Shown in pieces: positions 27,369 through 35,559 of a stretch of DNA of 64,000 nucleotides. Within the stretch, counting starts at the first letter, position 1, and every line of letters begins with the position of its first letter. This DNA is from Corynebacterium pacaense (GTDB taxonomy: Bacteria; Actinomycetota; Actinomycetes; Mycobacteriales; Mycobacteriaceae). Under the pieces are notes generated by a model that ran no database searches, was not told the DNA's origin, and saw nothing but the letters and a program-made list of their open reading frames with translations. The DNA lies in contig NZ_LT821240.1 of assembly GCF_900169525.1 (NCBI RefSeq), positions 1,375,684-1,439,683 of the forward strand. The letters are read 5' to 3'. Position numbers and translations under genes: made by a program.

Positions 27369-28403
27369 CTACTTGGCGGTGGAGGTACCCACCGAGTGCA
27401 GATCCTGGCAGGCCTCTACGACACGGGCGGCCATTCCCTGCTCCGCCTTCTTCATGTAGGAGCGGGGATCGTAGGCCTTCTTGTTGCCCACCTCGCCGTC
27501 GACCTTGAGAACTCCCTCGTAGTTCTCAAACATGTGACCGACGATCGGACGGGTGAACGCGTACTGGGTGTCGGTGTCGACGTTCATCTTGATGACACCG
27601 TAGCCCAGCGCCTCCTCGATCTTCGCCTTCTCCGAGCCGGAGCCACCGTGGAACACGAAGTCGAAGGGCAGTGCGTCATCGGGGAGTCCGAGCTTCTTGC
27701 GGGCGACCTGCTGGCCCTCGAGCAGGACCTCGGGACGCAGCTTCACGTTGCCGGGCTTGTACACACCGTGGACATTGCCGAAGGTGGCTGCCAGCAGGTA
27801 GCGGCCCTTCTCTCCGGTACCGATGGCGTCGATGGTCTTCTCGAAATCCTCGGCGGAGGTGTACAGGTTCGCGCCGTGCTTCGCCTCGACGCCGTCCTCC
27901 TCACCACCGACAACTCCGATCTCAACTTCGAGGATGATGTTGGCGGCCTTCGCCTTGGCCAGGAGCTCCTGGGCGATGACGAGGTTCTCGTCGATCGGAA
28001 TGGCCGAACCATCCCACATGTGCGACTGGAAGAGCGGCAGTTCACCGCGGTCCACGCGCTCCTGGGAGATGGCGATCAGCGGGCGGACGTACTCATCGAG
28101 CACCTCCTTCTGGCAGTGGTCGGTGTGCAGGGCGACGTTGATGCCGTAGCTCTTGGCCGCCTCATGTGCGAAGGCGGCGAGCGCGACCGCACCCTTGACC
28201 TTGTTCTTCACCGCCAGGCCGGAGCCGAACTCCGCGCCACCGGTGGAGAACTGGATGATTCCGTCGGATTCCGCATCGGCGAAACCCTTGAGAGCTGCGT
28301 TGATCGTCTCGGAAGAGGTGCAGTTGATCGCCGGGTAGGCGAATCCGCCCGCCTTGGCGCGGTCGAGCATCTCGTTGTAGACCTCGGGAGTTGCGATTGG
28401 CAT
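27369..28403 (-). CDS. fda: Fructose-bisphosphate aldolase, class II
   Basis: Zinc-dependent aldolase of glycolysis/gluconeogenesis. The 344-residue protein shows 'ALHTDHCQKE' (catalytic Asp and zinc His), 'EVEIGVVGGEEDGVE', 'ATFGNVHGVYKPGNVKL' and 'VFHGGSGSEKAKI' (zinc and phosphate binding). This is the long class IIA type usual in corynebacteria. The ATG at 28403 is preceded by GGAGGAGA. The 246-base upstream gap to the GH76 gene should hold its promoter; no other gene was seen there. Confidence 0.97.
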   Translation of the reverse strand: MPIATPEVYNEMLDRAKAGGFAYPAINCTSSETINAALKGFADAESDGIIQFSTGGAEFGSGLAVKNKVKGAVALAAFAHEAAKSYGINVALHTDHCQKEVLDEYVRPLIAISQERVDRGELPLFQSHMWDGSAIPIDENLVIAQELLAKAKAANIILEVEIGVVGGEEDGVEAKHGANLYTSAEDFEKTIDAIGTGEKGRYLLAATFGNVHGVYKPGNVKLRPEVLLEGQQVARKKLGLPDDALPFDFVFHGGSGSEKAKIEEALGYGVIKMNVDTDTQYAFTRPIVGHMFENYEGVLKVDGEVGNKKAYDPRSYMKKAEQGMAARVVEACQDLHSVGTSTAK

Positions 28404-28649
28404 AGAGTGTCTCCTCCATCAGGTGAGCCGTCAAAAGACATGTTCATGAAAGTTTTCGCGCGGCCACTAGTGTGGCTGCGTGTACGCACCGCCAATCCCC
28501 CATGCGAAAGTGTCCGATTGTTTCCGAATGGACACGATATGTGGTTCTGGCGACTGCCTACTGCCAATTATGCCTGCCCGACGCGAGTTTTGCCGTGTGT
28601 TGTTTCATTCCCCACATTTCCCGGCCAAAACCGCAGTTCGCGCAGGCGC

Positions 28650-29858
28650 CTAAGTGGTGGCAGAGGCCGTTTTCTCATTCTCGTGCCCCGCCACCCTCGC
28701 CGCAGCTTCCATCAGCATCCATCCGGAGAGCTGTACCGAGAGATCGCGTTCATCCACACGGACGACGCTGACGATCTCGTTCAAACCGGAAGATCCGAGT
28801 CCGAAATTCTGCGGTAAACGGGCATCCGAGGTCCAGTCGGTGGCGAAGATCGGTAGACCATCCACCTCGAGCCGGTGCGCCCACACGCTTTCCGCGGAGT
28901 CGAGCACCATCCTGGCGGCCAGACGTTTGGTCCGCTTGTTCGCCGCGGAATCATCGGGGAGGCGGACCGCGACATCCGCCAGGTACCTGACGAGGATCCC
29001 CTTGAACAGTCCGCCGTCACCGTCGCCGGTATCCCAGTCGATGACGTTGTTCCTGTTCGCCATCCGCCGGTGCACCGCCTCGACCAGTGAGCGGATGTGG
29101 GAGATGAAACGCATCGAGTCCTCGGCGATATCGGCATCGCGGACACTGTCCACGTTGGTCGAGGAGACCCCGGAGCGTTCCCGCAGCTTCAGGGCGATCT
29201 CCAGGCACGCGCCCAGGGCGACACCCTGGCAGTAGGGATGGATGTTTCTTACCAGGTCGGGACCGTGCATGCGCATCCGCAGCCCATCCATGACCAACCC
29301 GTCATCGTCTATGAGGTTGTCAAAGATCCAGTCGGTGATGGCGATGGCCTGGTCGAGCCGGCCGGTGCGTGCCATCATGATGGCCGCGGGACCGTTGGAG
29401 GGAACATTGTAGAAGGTCTCACCCGACCGCCAGGGCAGCACACCGGTCAGGGAATCTATCCCCCCGATGATGTTGAACTCGAGTGCCTGAAGTGATTTCG
29501 GCGCGCGAACCTTGCGCACCTTGTCGGCCCTTCCCAACGCCAGCGCCAACCAGGCCTTGTCGTCGAAGTACTTGTTGGAGGTCAGCTTCTTGATGTTGCG
29601 CAGCGCAATGCCGCGAATGGTGTAGCGGATACGTTCCCTGCGGGCCTTGGTGGTTCGCCTGTTGGCGGCGTCGACAAGGCAATCGAGGTAGTGCGCCTGC
29701 CACCAGTAGTGCCACCGTACGAACAGCTTTTCCTTGGTGTTGGCCGGCCACGCCACGAGCCCCAGATTGCTTCGGGGCAGGCCCCAGACACGAGCGCCGT
29801 GGCGCTCATTGATGGCTGATTCAGCGAGATCAGCGCGGTTGACCCATTTATCTAACAC
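28650..29858 (-). CDS. Glycoside hydrolase family 76-like protein
   Basis: A 402-residue protein matching GH76 (alpha-1,6-mannanase-type) proteins that lie near the class II aldolase gene in Actinobacteria. Evidence: the (alpha/alpha)-barrel-like series of Trp/aromatic helices ('FVRWHYWWQAHYLDCLVDAA'), the paired aspartates in 'NLIDDDGLVMDGLRMRMHG', and 'PYCQGVALGACLEIALKL', the NQG-like segment. No signal peptide is visible, so it may act in the cytoplasm. A GTG start at 29858 immediately follows AAATTATAC, suggesting a leaderless transcript. Confidence 0.75.
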   Translation of the reverse strand: MLDKWVNRADLAESAINERHGARVWGLPRSNLGLVAWPANTKEKLFVRWHYWWQAHYLDCLVDAANRRTTKARRERIRYTIRGIALRNIKKLTSNKYFDDKAWLALALGRADKVRKVRAPKSLQALEFNIIGGIDSLTGVLPWRSGETFYNVPSNGPAAIMMARTGRLDQAIAITDWIFDNLIDDDGLVMDGLRMRMHGPDLVRNIHPYCQGVALGACLEIALKLRERSGVSSTNVDSVRDADIAEDSMRFISHIRSLVEAVHRRMANRNNVIDWDTGDGDGGLFKGILVRYLADVAVRLPDDSAANKRTKRLAARMVLDSAESVWAHRLEVDGLPIFATDWTSDARLPQNFGLGSSGLNEIVSVVRVDERDLSVQLSGWMLMEAAARVAGHENEKTASATT

Positions 29859-29945
29859 GTATAATTTTCTTCACTCCGGTGGGACTGCCCAGTCTGTGGA
29901 TGCTGCTAGGAAGTATAACGAAAATGTATCCGGTGGGCAGTATGT

Positions 29946-30620
29946 TCACCATGCCGTCCCCGGATCCGCGTGCTCACGGATCCATGCATGCATGGCGATA
30001 CCGGCGGCAACCCCGGCGTTTATGGAACGCGTCGATCCGTACTGCGCGATGGAGCAGGTCATCAGGGCCCCTCGCCGTGCCGCTTCGGTGACTCCGGGGC
30101 CCTCCTGGCCGAAGAGCAGCAGGCACCGCTCGGGCAGCGCGGTCGACTCCAGGGGCACCGAACCGGGGGTGTTGTCGATGGCCACCACGTCCAGGTCCCT
30201 GGCCCGCGCCCAGGACAGCAGTGAGTCGACGTCCGGGTGGTGGAGGAGATGCTGATATCGGTCGGTGACCATCGCGCCGCGACGGTTCCACCGCCGCCTG
30301 CCGACAATGTGGACGGTATCCACCGCGAAGGCGTTCGCCGTACGCACCACCGTGCCGATATTGGCGTCATTCTCGAAGTTCTCAATGGCCACGTGCAGCG
30401 GATGCCTGCGGGTATCAATGTCCGCGACGATCGCCTCCCTGCGCCAGTAGCGGTAGGCGTCGACGACGTTTCGACGGTCACCACCGTCGAGCAGCTCGGG
30501 GTCGAACCGCGCATCGGTGGGCCGGGGCGCAGCGGGGTGCTCCAGCTCCCACGGGCCGGTTCCCACCCGGGATTCACCCCATTCGGTTGGACCCGGCGCG
30601 CTATCCGAGGTCAAGGTCAT
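29946..30620 (-). CDS. TrmH/SpoU-family RNA 2'-O-methyltransferase
   Basis: A 224-residue SPOUT methyltransferase. The three family motifs are visible: 'ENFENDANIGTVVRTANAF' (motif 1), 'LLLFGQEGPGV' (motif 2) and 'SIAQYGSTRSINAGVAAGIAMHAW' (motif 3), which together form the knotted SAM site. The target (tRNA or rRNA ribose) is unknown. ATG 30620 lies within the 3' end of pyrE (20-base overlap), so the two are translationally linked. Confidence 0.9.
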   Translation of the reverse strand: MTLTSDSAPGPTEWGESRVGTGPWELEHPAAPRPTDARFDPELLDGGDRRNVVDAYRYWRREAIVADIDTRRHPLHVAIENFENDANIGTVVRTANAFAVDTVHIVGRRRWNRRGAMVTDRYQHLLHHPDVDSLLSWARARDLDVVAIDNTPGSVPLESTALPERCLLLFGQEGPGVTEAARRGALMTCSIAQYGSTRSINAGVAAGIAMHAWIREHADPGTAW

Positions 30621-31155
30621 CGAGTCCGAGGAGGAACCGGTAGGGCAGGCCCTCAGCCGCGATGACCCGATCCGCACCGGTGTCACGGTCCACCACGGTG
30701 GCCACTCCCACAACCTCCGCGCCAGCCTCCCTGAGTGCCGCGACCGCGGTCAGGGGGGAGTTTCCGGTGGTTGTGGTGTCCTCGACGACAAGCACCCTGC
30801 GGCCCACCACGCTGGGGCCCTCGATGCGGCGCTGCATTCCGTGCTTCTTGGCCTCCTTGCGGACAACGAAGGCGTTGATCTCGGGGCCGTCGGCGTGCAT
30901 GACGGCGGTGGCCACGGGATCCGCGCCCAGGGTCAACCCACCGACGGCGTCAAAGTCCCAGTCGGCGGTTGCCTGGCGCAGCAGCTTTCCTATGAGCCTG
31001 GAGGCGCGGGCGTGCAGGGTGGCGCGGCGGACATCGATGTAGTAATCGGCCTTCGCTCCGGAGGACAGGGTGACCTCGCCGTGAACCACCGCGAGTTCCT
31101 TGATCAGTTCGGCCAGTTCAGCGCGCAGCTGCGCGTCAACTTCAGGGGTAGACAT
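30601..31155 (-). CDS. pyrE: Orotate phosphoribosyltransferase
   Basis: Transfers ribose phosphate from PRPP to orotate in UMP synthesis. The 184-residue protein contains 'SSGAKADYYIDVRRATLHA', 'VVRKEAKKHGMQRRIEG' (flexible loop lysines) and the PRPP motif 'RVLVVEDTTTTGNS'. The ATG at 31155 with GAGGAGGG upstream was preferred to an earlier in-frame codon at 31203. It precedes the RNA methyltransferase gene; the upstream membrane-protein gene ends 66 bases before it. Confidence 0.95.
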   Translation of the reverse strand: MSTPEVDAQLRAELAELIKELAVVHGEVTLSSGAKADYYIDVRRATLHARASRLIGKLLRQATADWDFDAVGGLTLGADPVATAVMHADGPEINAFVVRKEAKKHGMQRRIEGPSVVGRRVLVVEDTTTTGNSPLTAVAALREAGAEVVGVATVVDRDTGADRVIAAEGLPYRFLLGLDDLDLG

Positions 31156-31221
31156 GGACGAAGGTCCCTCCTCGAGATTGTTATGGGGTGCTGCACTCAG
31201 CATAGAACTCGGCCCGGTAGT

Positions 31222-32439
31222 TCAGGATTCCGGTTCCTGTATTTCCGGCGGGGTCGATGAATCCTCGAAGATTCTCGAACCCCCGTTGAGATCACGGATG
31301 ATCCGCGTTCCGTTGTAGTCATCGGGTCGGGACGGGGTGCCGTCGGCGATCGAGTCCACATCATCGGCCCCGAGTTCCCTCGGTTCCACGACCCCGCGGC
31401 TCTCCGGGTGGGTGCGGGAGTCCGGCCTGATCACCAGGGGCTGGGTGAGATCCTCCTCGTGCGGCGCGGGTCTGTCCGGGGTACGCTCCGGCGCCGGGGG
31501 TTGGATGCGGGTCGGTTCGATGAGGGCGAGGTCGAGCCTGCGCGCCGTGCCGTTGCGCGGTGGCAGGGTAAAGGAAGAGTCCACCAGCAGTGCCAGCGGT
31601 TCGATCATCGCATCCCATGCCTCCGCGGTGCTCGAGCGCACCGTCTCCGCCAGCACCCAGTCGGATTCCATCCACACAGCGGTCACCGCCTCCGGCATCG
31701 CGTCCAGTGCCGCCCTCACGCGCTCGTCCACCAAACGCCCGGCCACCCCGGCGTCGTTGCTGAGCAGGCGGAAGCCGGAAACCTCCCCCACCTCGAGCAG
31801 ATCCTCCGATTCCTCGACGGACTCACCGCCCCGCCTGAGATCAACGACCACGTCCGAGGCCGGGCCGCGGCGCATGGCCATCACCGGGACTCCGGCGAGA
31901 TCGACGAGATGGGTCTCATAGCCCACGGCCATGCCGCTGACCACGTCACGGGCCGCAGCGCCGGCGGCGGCCGCACCACGTGTCCACTCGTCGTTGAGGA
32001 AGGCATCCTCCCTGATGAAGTCGAAGCCATGGCGGGTGGCCCAGTGTTTGCGCTCACGGCGTTGACCGCCGCGCAGGGAATGCAGGAATGATCCCTTTTC
32101 CGTGGGTGTCTCCTCCTGCGCGGGCTCGGTATCCGCTTCGCTCTCCGCCTCGACCTCCACCTCGCCGACCTCGATCTCGGCCTCGCGGACATTCGGGACC
32201 TCGATGAGCTCCGCCTCCGCCTCGACATCGAGCTCCTCGGCGGGATCCTCGTAGACGGCCCCCGACTGCTCAACGGTGGCGTCCGTGCGCAGAGCCGGCG
32301 GCTCGACGCCGTCGGCCACGGACTCCGGCGGCCCCGGAACGGGGTCGGCGGATGAGGCGCGCCTGTGCGAATCGGCGCGCCAGAGCGCTATGCCTGCCGC
32401 GAGAATGAGTGCGGCGATGATCAACACCAGTGCTTCCAT
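31222..32439 (-). CDS. Membrane-anchored acidic protein of unknown function
   Basis: No family recognised. The 405-residue protein has a single N-terminal membrane anchor (residues 2-22, EALVLIIAALILAAGIALW) and a strongly acidic, low-complexity linker (about 45-115) with Glu-Val-Glu-Ala style repeats. A globular domain (~125-295) follows, starting 'HWATRHGFDFIREDAFLNDEWTRGAAA', then a Pro-rich, probably disordered tail. This resembles corynebacterial envelope-linked proteins found near pyrE. Start ATG 32439; an upstream codon at 32451 is less likely. Confidence 0.75.
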   Translation of the reverse strand: MEALVLIIAALILAAGIALWRADSHRRASSADPVPGPPESVADGVEPPALRTDATVEQSGAVYEDPAEELDVEAEAELIEVPNVREAEIEVGEVEVEAESEADTEPAQEETPTEKGSFLHSLRGGQRRERKHWATRHGFDFIREDAFLNDEWTRGAAAAGAAARDVVSGMAVGYETHLVDLAGVPVMAMRRGPASDVVVDLRRGGESVEESEDLLEVGEVSGFRLLSNDAGVAGRLVDERVRAALDAMPEAVTAVWMESDWVLAETVRSSTAEAWDAMIEPLALLVDSSFTLPPRNGTARRLDLALIEPTRIQPPAPERTPDRPAPHEEDLTQPLVIRPDSRTHPESRGVVEPRELGADDVDSIADGTPSRPDDYNGTRIIRDLNGGSRIFEDSSTPPEIQEPES

Positions 32440-32481
32440 CACACAACACACCTTAGCGGCAGCTGGATGGAATCCGGGGGT

Positions 32482-33306
32482 TTAGCGTTCGACGGGATTG
32501 CGCGGATCGGCGCTCCACTGCGACCAGCCGTTGAGGTAGTGCGCGGCCCCGCCGAGTCCGGCGATCTCCATCGCCGCCAGGACCTGCGCGGAGTGATTGC
32601 CCGAACCTGAGTAGACGATAACGCCCTCACCGCCGGTGATACCCGCGTCTGCGAAGATCGACCGGAGCTGCTCGGGGGTCCTGAAGGTGAGGTCGGGATT
32701 CAACATCGACCTGGCCGGGATGTTGAGGGCGCCGGGAATGTGCCCCGCCTTGAGGTCGAGGTGCTCGCGGCGGCCGGCGAATCGCTCGGCGTCGCGGGCG
32801 TCGATGAGCAGTCCACGGTGCGCCTTGACATCATCGATGGTGGCGGTGGGCAGCTGACCCGGGTTGGGGCGCACATTGCAAAAGTGCGGGAAATTGCCGG
32901 GGCCGCCCGCGTGGCCGTGCCGTTCCTCCTCCCATCTGCGCATACCGCCGTCAAGGATCCGGACCCCGGGGATGCCCGCCCAGCGCAGAATCCACCAGGC
33001 CCGCGCTGCGTAGAGGCCCCGACCCTCGTCATAGACCACGACCTCCCTGTCGGTGTTCAGACCCCAACGACGGAAGGAGGATTCCAGGCTGGCGATGCTG
33101 GGCAGGGGGTTGCGTCCCTCCGAGCTGCTGGGGATGCCCGAGAGCGAGGACGCGGGATCACAGAAGAGGGAGGTGGGAATGTGCTCGGAACGGAAGAGGG
33201 TGAGACCTGCGCCTTCTATGGGCGCCCAGAAGGAGGCCAGTACGGTCAGCTTCCTGCCTGCGTGAATCGATTCTGCTAGATGGGCTGGGGACATCGTGAC
33301 GCTCAT
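32482..33306 (-). CDS. Rhodanese-like protein, catalytic Cys replaced by Ser
   Basis: A 274-residue tandem-rhodanese protein of the thiosulfate/3-mercaptopyruvate sulfurtransferase type. The N-terminal half has 'VVVYDEGRGLYAARAWWILRWAG' and 'DGGMRRWEEE'; the second half has 'DARDAERFAG', 'GHIPGALNIPA' and the active-site loop. That loop reads YSGSGNHSA where sulfurtransferases have a Cys at the first Ser (CGSGVTA in the family). The codon is TCA, so more than one base separates it from TGC or TGT. Persulfide chemistry should be impossible; a binding or regulatory role is more likely. ATG 33306 is chosen from two nearby Met codons. Confidence 0.85.
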   Translation of the reverse strand: MSVTMSPAHLAESIHAGRKLTVLASFWAPIEGAGLTLFRSEHIPTSLFCDPASSLSGIPSSSEGRNPLPSIASLESSFRRWGLNTDREVVVYDEGRGLYAARAWWILRWAGIPGVRILDGGMRRWEEERHGHAGGPGNFPHFCNVRPNPGQLPTATIDDVKAHRGLLIDARDAERFAGRREHLDLKAGHIPGALNIPARSMLNPDLTFRTPEQLRSIFADAGITGGEGVIVYSGSGNHSAQVLAAMEIAGLGGAAHYLNGWSQWSADPRNPVER

Positions 33307-33345
33307 AGTCCGAAACTCTATGCGCAAGTTGGTGATCGCGCAGTT

Positions 33346-34053
33346 TTACCTCCACCCGCCGGTGAGGATCTCCGCCTCCTCGTACATTCCCAGGCTGTGG
33401 AGATCAATGACCAGTTGAACCGGAGCGACGAAGAAGAGGTTTCCCCGACCATAGTGCCCGCTCAACTCGGTGGCAGCCGCCGGCAAAACGATCAGGTCCG
33501 CCTCTGCCGCGGTGTCCACCCGCTCTCCGAAGTCGTGCTTGTCGACGCCCCCGCCCGCATGCCACAGCACCGTCGTGCCCTCGACGTAGCGCCCCAGCGT
33601 CAGGGCGGCCGCGGCCGCCCCGGAGAGTGCCCACGGCCCGGAGTGGGCGTCGATAAGCTCAAGTCCACGCAGGTCACCGCGATAGAAGCGGGCGCCGGCG
33701 CGGTGTGCAATGCCCTGCACAATACCGGCCTCGGAGACCAGCGTGAGCGGGTCGTCTATGCCCCAGCGCCCGAAGCGGTCCAGCCATTCCACCACGGCCT
33801 GATCATTGGGGTCCTCGGGCACCGAATCATCGATCAGGGTGCGTGCCGCCGCCGCGGCGTAGGGATCGCTCGCCTGGCCCGCGGTGACGGTGATATCGAG
33901 TCCGAGTGCCAGGGCCACCTCCCGCAGGGTGGACAGCGTCGGTTCGCTGGTGCCGTCCCCCACCCGCTTGAGCGTGGAACGCGAAACCCCCGACCGCCGC
34001 GAAATCCGGGTCGGTTGCTCCGCCGCCAGGGCAATCAGTTCCTCGATCTTCAC
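33346..34053 (-). CDS. HTH regulator with AbiEi-like C-terminal domain (orphan)
   Basis: A ~235-residue protein. Residues 1-55 form a helix-turn-helix ('TRISRRSGVSRSTLKRVGDGTSEPTLSTLREVALAL', Xre type). The rest resembles the AbiEi antitoxin fold: a mixed core ending in 'FFVAPVQLVIDLHSLGMYEEAEIL', the segment typical of type IV antitoxins. No AbiEii nucleotidyltransferase toxin gene is adjacent. Start uncertain: GTG 34053 gives MKIEELI; the open frame extends to 34083. Divergent from an MFS gene across an inverted repeat. Confidence 0.75.
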   Translation of the reverse strand: MKIEELIALAAEQPTRISRRSGVSRSTLKRVGDGTSEPTLSTLREVALALGLDITVTAGQASDPYAAAAARTLIDDSVPEDPNDQAVVEWLDRFGRWGIDDPLTLVSEAGIVQGIAHRAGARFYRGDLRGLELIDAHSGPWALSGAAAAALTLGRYVEGTTVLWHAGGGVDKHDFGERVDTAAEADLIVLPAAATELSGHYGRGNLFFVAPVQLVIDLHSLGMYEEAEILTGGWR

Positions 34054-34077
34054 GTTCTCACATGCTAGTCCGCCGGA

Positions 34078-34102
34078 CACCACCCACCGGACGGGGGTGG
34101 TG
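34078..34102. promoter_or_regulatory. Inverted repeat between the AbiEi-like regulator and MFS gene
   Basis: CACCACCC (34078-34085) and GGGTGGTG (34095-34102) are perfect 8-bp arms around a 9-base spacer, in the 119-base divergent intergenic region. This is a plausible operator for the neighbouring HTH protein. Confidence 0.5.
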
Positions 34103-34172
34103 CAGTGACGGCATTCACGGTAGTTTCATCTGGCGTACCATTCTCGTTCCTCTCCCCGACCAAGGAGACCCC

Positions 34173-35540
34173 CTGAAGCAGTTTCACCGGATTCTGATCA
34201 ATACCCTGATCGCGAACGTGACCACGGGTTTCCTTTTCTTTGCGCTGACCTTCTGGATCTACCTGCAGACCAGGAATGTCGCCCTCAGCGGCATCATTTC
34301 GGGAACCTACATGGCGCTCATCGCAATCGGCTCCGTCTTCTTCGGCACCGTGGTCGACCACAACCGCAAGAAGAACGTCATGGTGGCAGCGGCGGTGAGC
34401 ACGCTGACCTGCTATGTTCTGGCCGCAGTGGTCTGGGTGCTGTGGGTCGACGAAAACGGCGCGAGCATTTCCGATCCCGGTCTCTGGTTGTTCATCATCC
34501 TGATCACCTGCGGATCCGTGGTTGAACAGATGCGCAATATCGCATTATCCACGATCGTGACCCTCATGGTGCCCGAGGAGGGCCGCGACAAGGCCAACGG
34601 CCTCGTCGGTTCCGTGCAGGGTGTGGCCTTCATGGTCACCAGCATCATTGCGGGAATGGCCATAGGATTCATCGGCATGGGTCCGACCCTTTGGATATGC
34701 CTGGCGCTCACCGTCATCGCACTGATCCATCTGATGCCGATCAGGATCGAGGAGCATGAGGTGGTGGTCGGCACGGCGGTGAAGGAGCCGGGCGCCCTGC
34801 CGGTTCCGGATCTGGGAGTGGTGTCGCGGGGCATGGATCTCAGGGGATCGCTGAGGATCATCATGTCGGTTCCGGGACTGCTCGCCCTGATCCTGTTCTC
34901 CTGCTTCAACAACCTCATCGGCGGGGTGTACTCCGCGCTCATGGATCCCTACGGCCTTGAACTGTTCAGCCCGCAGCTGTGGGGAATAGTCCTGGGGGTG
35001 ACCGGTCTGGGTTTCGTCGCCGGTGGGGCGATCGTGGCCAAGACCGGCCTGGGAGCCAACCCCGTCAGGACACTGCTACTGGTCAACCTCGGCGTGGCGC
35101 TCCTCGGCATGGTCTTCGGCATCCGGGAATGGTGGTGGCTCTTTGTGCTCGGCATCTTCCTGTTCATGCTGACCATTCCCGCCGCGGAGGCGGCCGAGCA
35201 GACGATCCTGCAGCGGGTGGTTCCCTTCCGCCAACAGGGTCGCGTCTTCGGTCTGGCCATGGCAGTGGAGATGGCGGCGAATCCGCTGTCCACCTTCATC
35301 ATCGCGATACTCGCCCAGGCCTATGTCATCCCGTGGATGGCCGGCGCGGGGGCGGACACCATAGGCGGCACGATCCTCGGCGAGGGTTCAACCCGGGGAA
35401 TGGCACTGATGTTCGTCATTTCCGGGTTCATCATGCTGGTGGTGGTTCTCCTCGCGCTTCGCTCGCGCCCGTACCGCAGGCTGAGCGAGTACTACGCCAA
35501 CACGAGCCAGGATCTCGCGGGCGGAGAGGGCGGGCGTTGA
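34173..35540 (+). CDS. MFS transporter (probable exporter), likely CTG start
   Basis: A ~455-residue, 12-segment MFS protein: 'GFLFFALTFWIYLQTRNVALSGIISG' (TM1), motif A-like 'GTVVDHNRKKNVMV', long loop near residue 220-250, and 'QTILQRVVPFRQQGRVFGLAMAVEMAANPLS' in the second half, as in MFS_3/enterobactin-exporter-like proteins. Substrate unknown. No ATG, GTG or TTG lies in frame between the ATG at 34062 (inside the divergent regulator's start region) and the first membrane helix. A CTG at 34173 is preceded by AAGGAG with 5-base spacing and would give MKQFHRIL. I therefore predict a rare CTG start. Confidence 0.8.
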   Translation: MKQFHRILINTLIANVTTGFLFFALTFWIYLQTRNVALSGIISGTYMALIAIGSVFFGTVVDHNRKKNVMVAAAVSTLTCYVLAAVVWVLWVDENGASISDPGLWLFIILITCGSVVEQMRNIALSTIVTLMVPEEGRDKANGLVGSVQGVAFMVTSIIAGMAIGFIGMGPTLWICLALTVIALIHLMPIRIEEHEVVVGTAVKEPGALPVPDLGVVSRGMDLRGSLRIIMSVPGLLALILFSCFNNLIGGVYSALMDPYGLELFSPQLWGIVLGVTGLGFVAGGAIVAKTGLGANPVRTLLLVNLGVALLGMVFGIREWWWLFVLGIFLFMLTIPAAEAAEQTILQRVVPFRQQGRVFGLAMAVEMAANPLSTFIIAILAQAYVIPWMAGAGADTIGGTILGEGSTRGMALMFVISGFIMLVVVLLALRSRPYRRLSEYYANTSQDLAGGEGGR

Positions 35541-35559
35541 TCCACGGGAGGTCCCGCGA

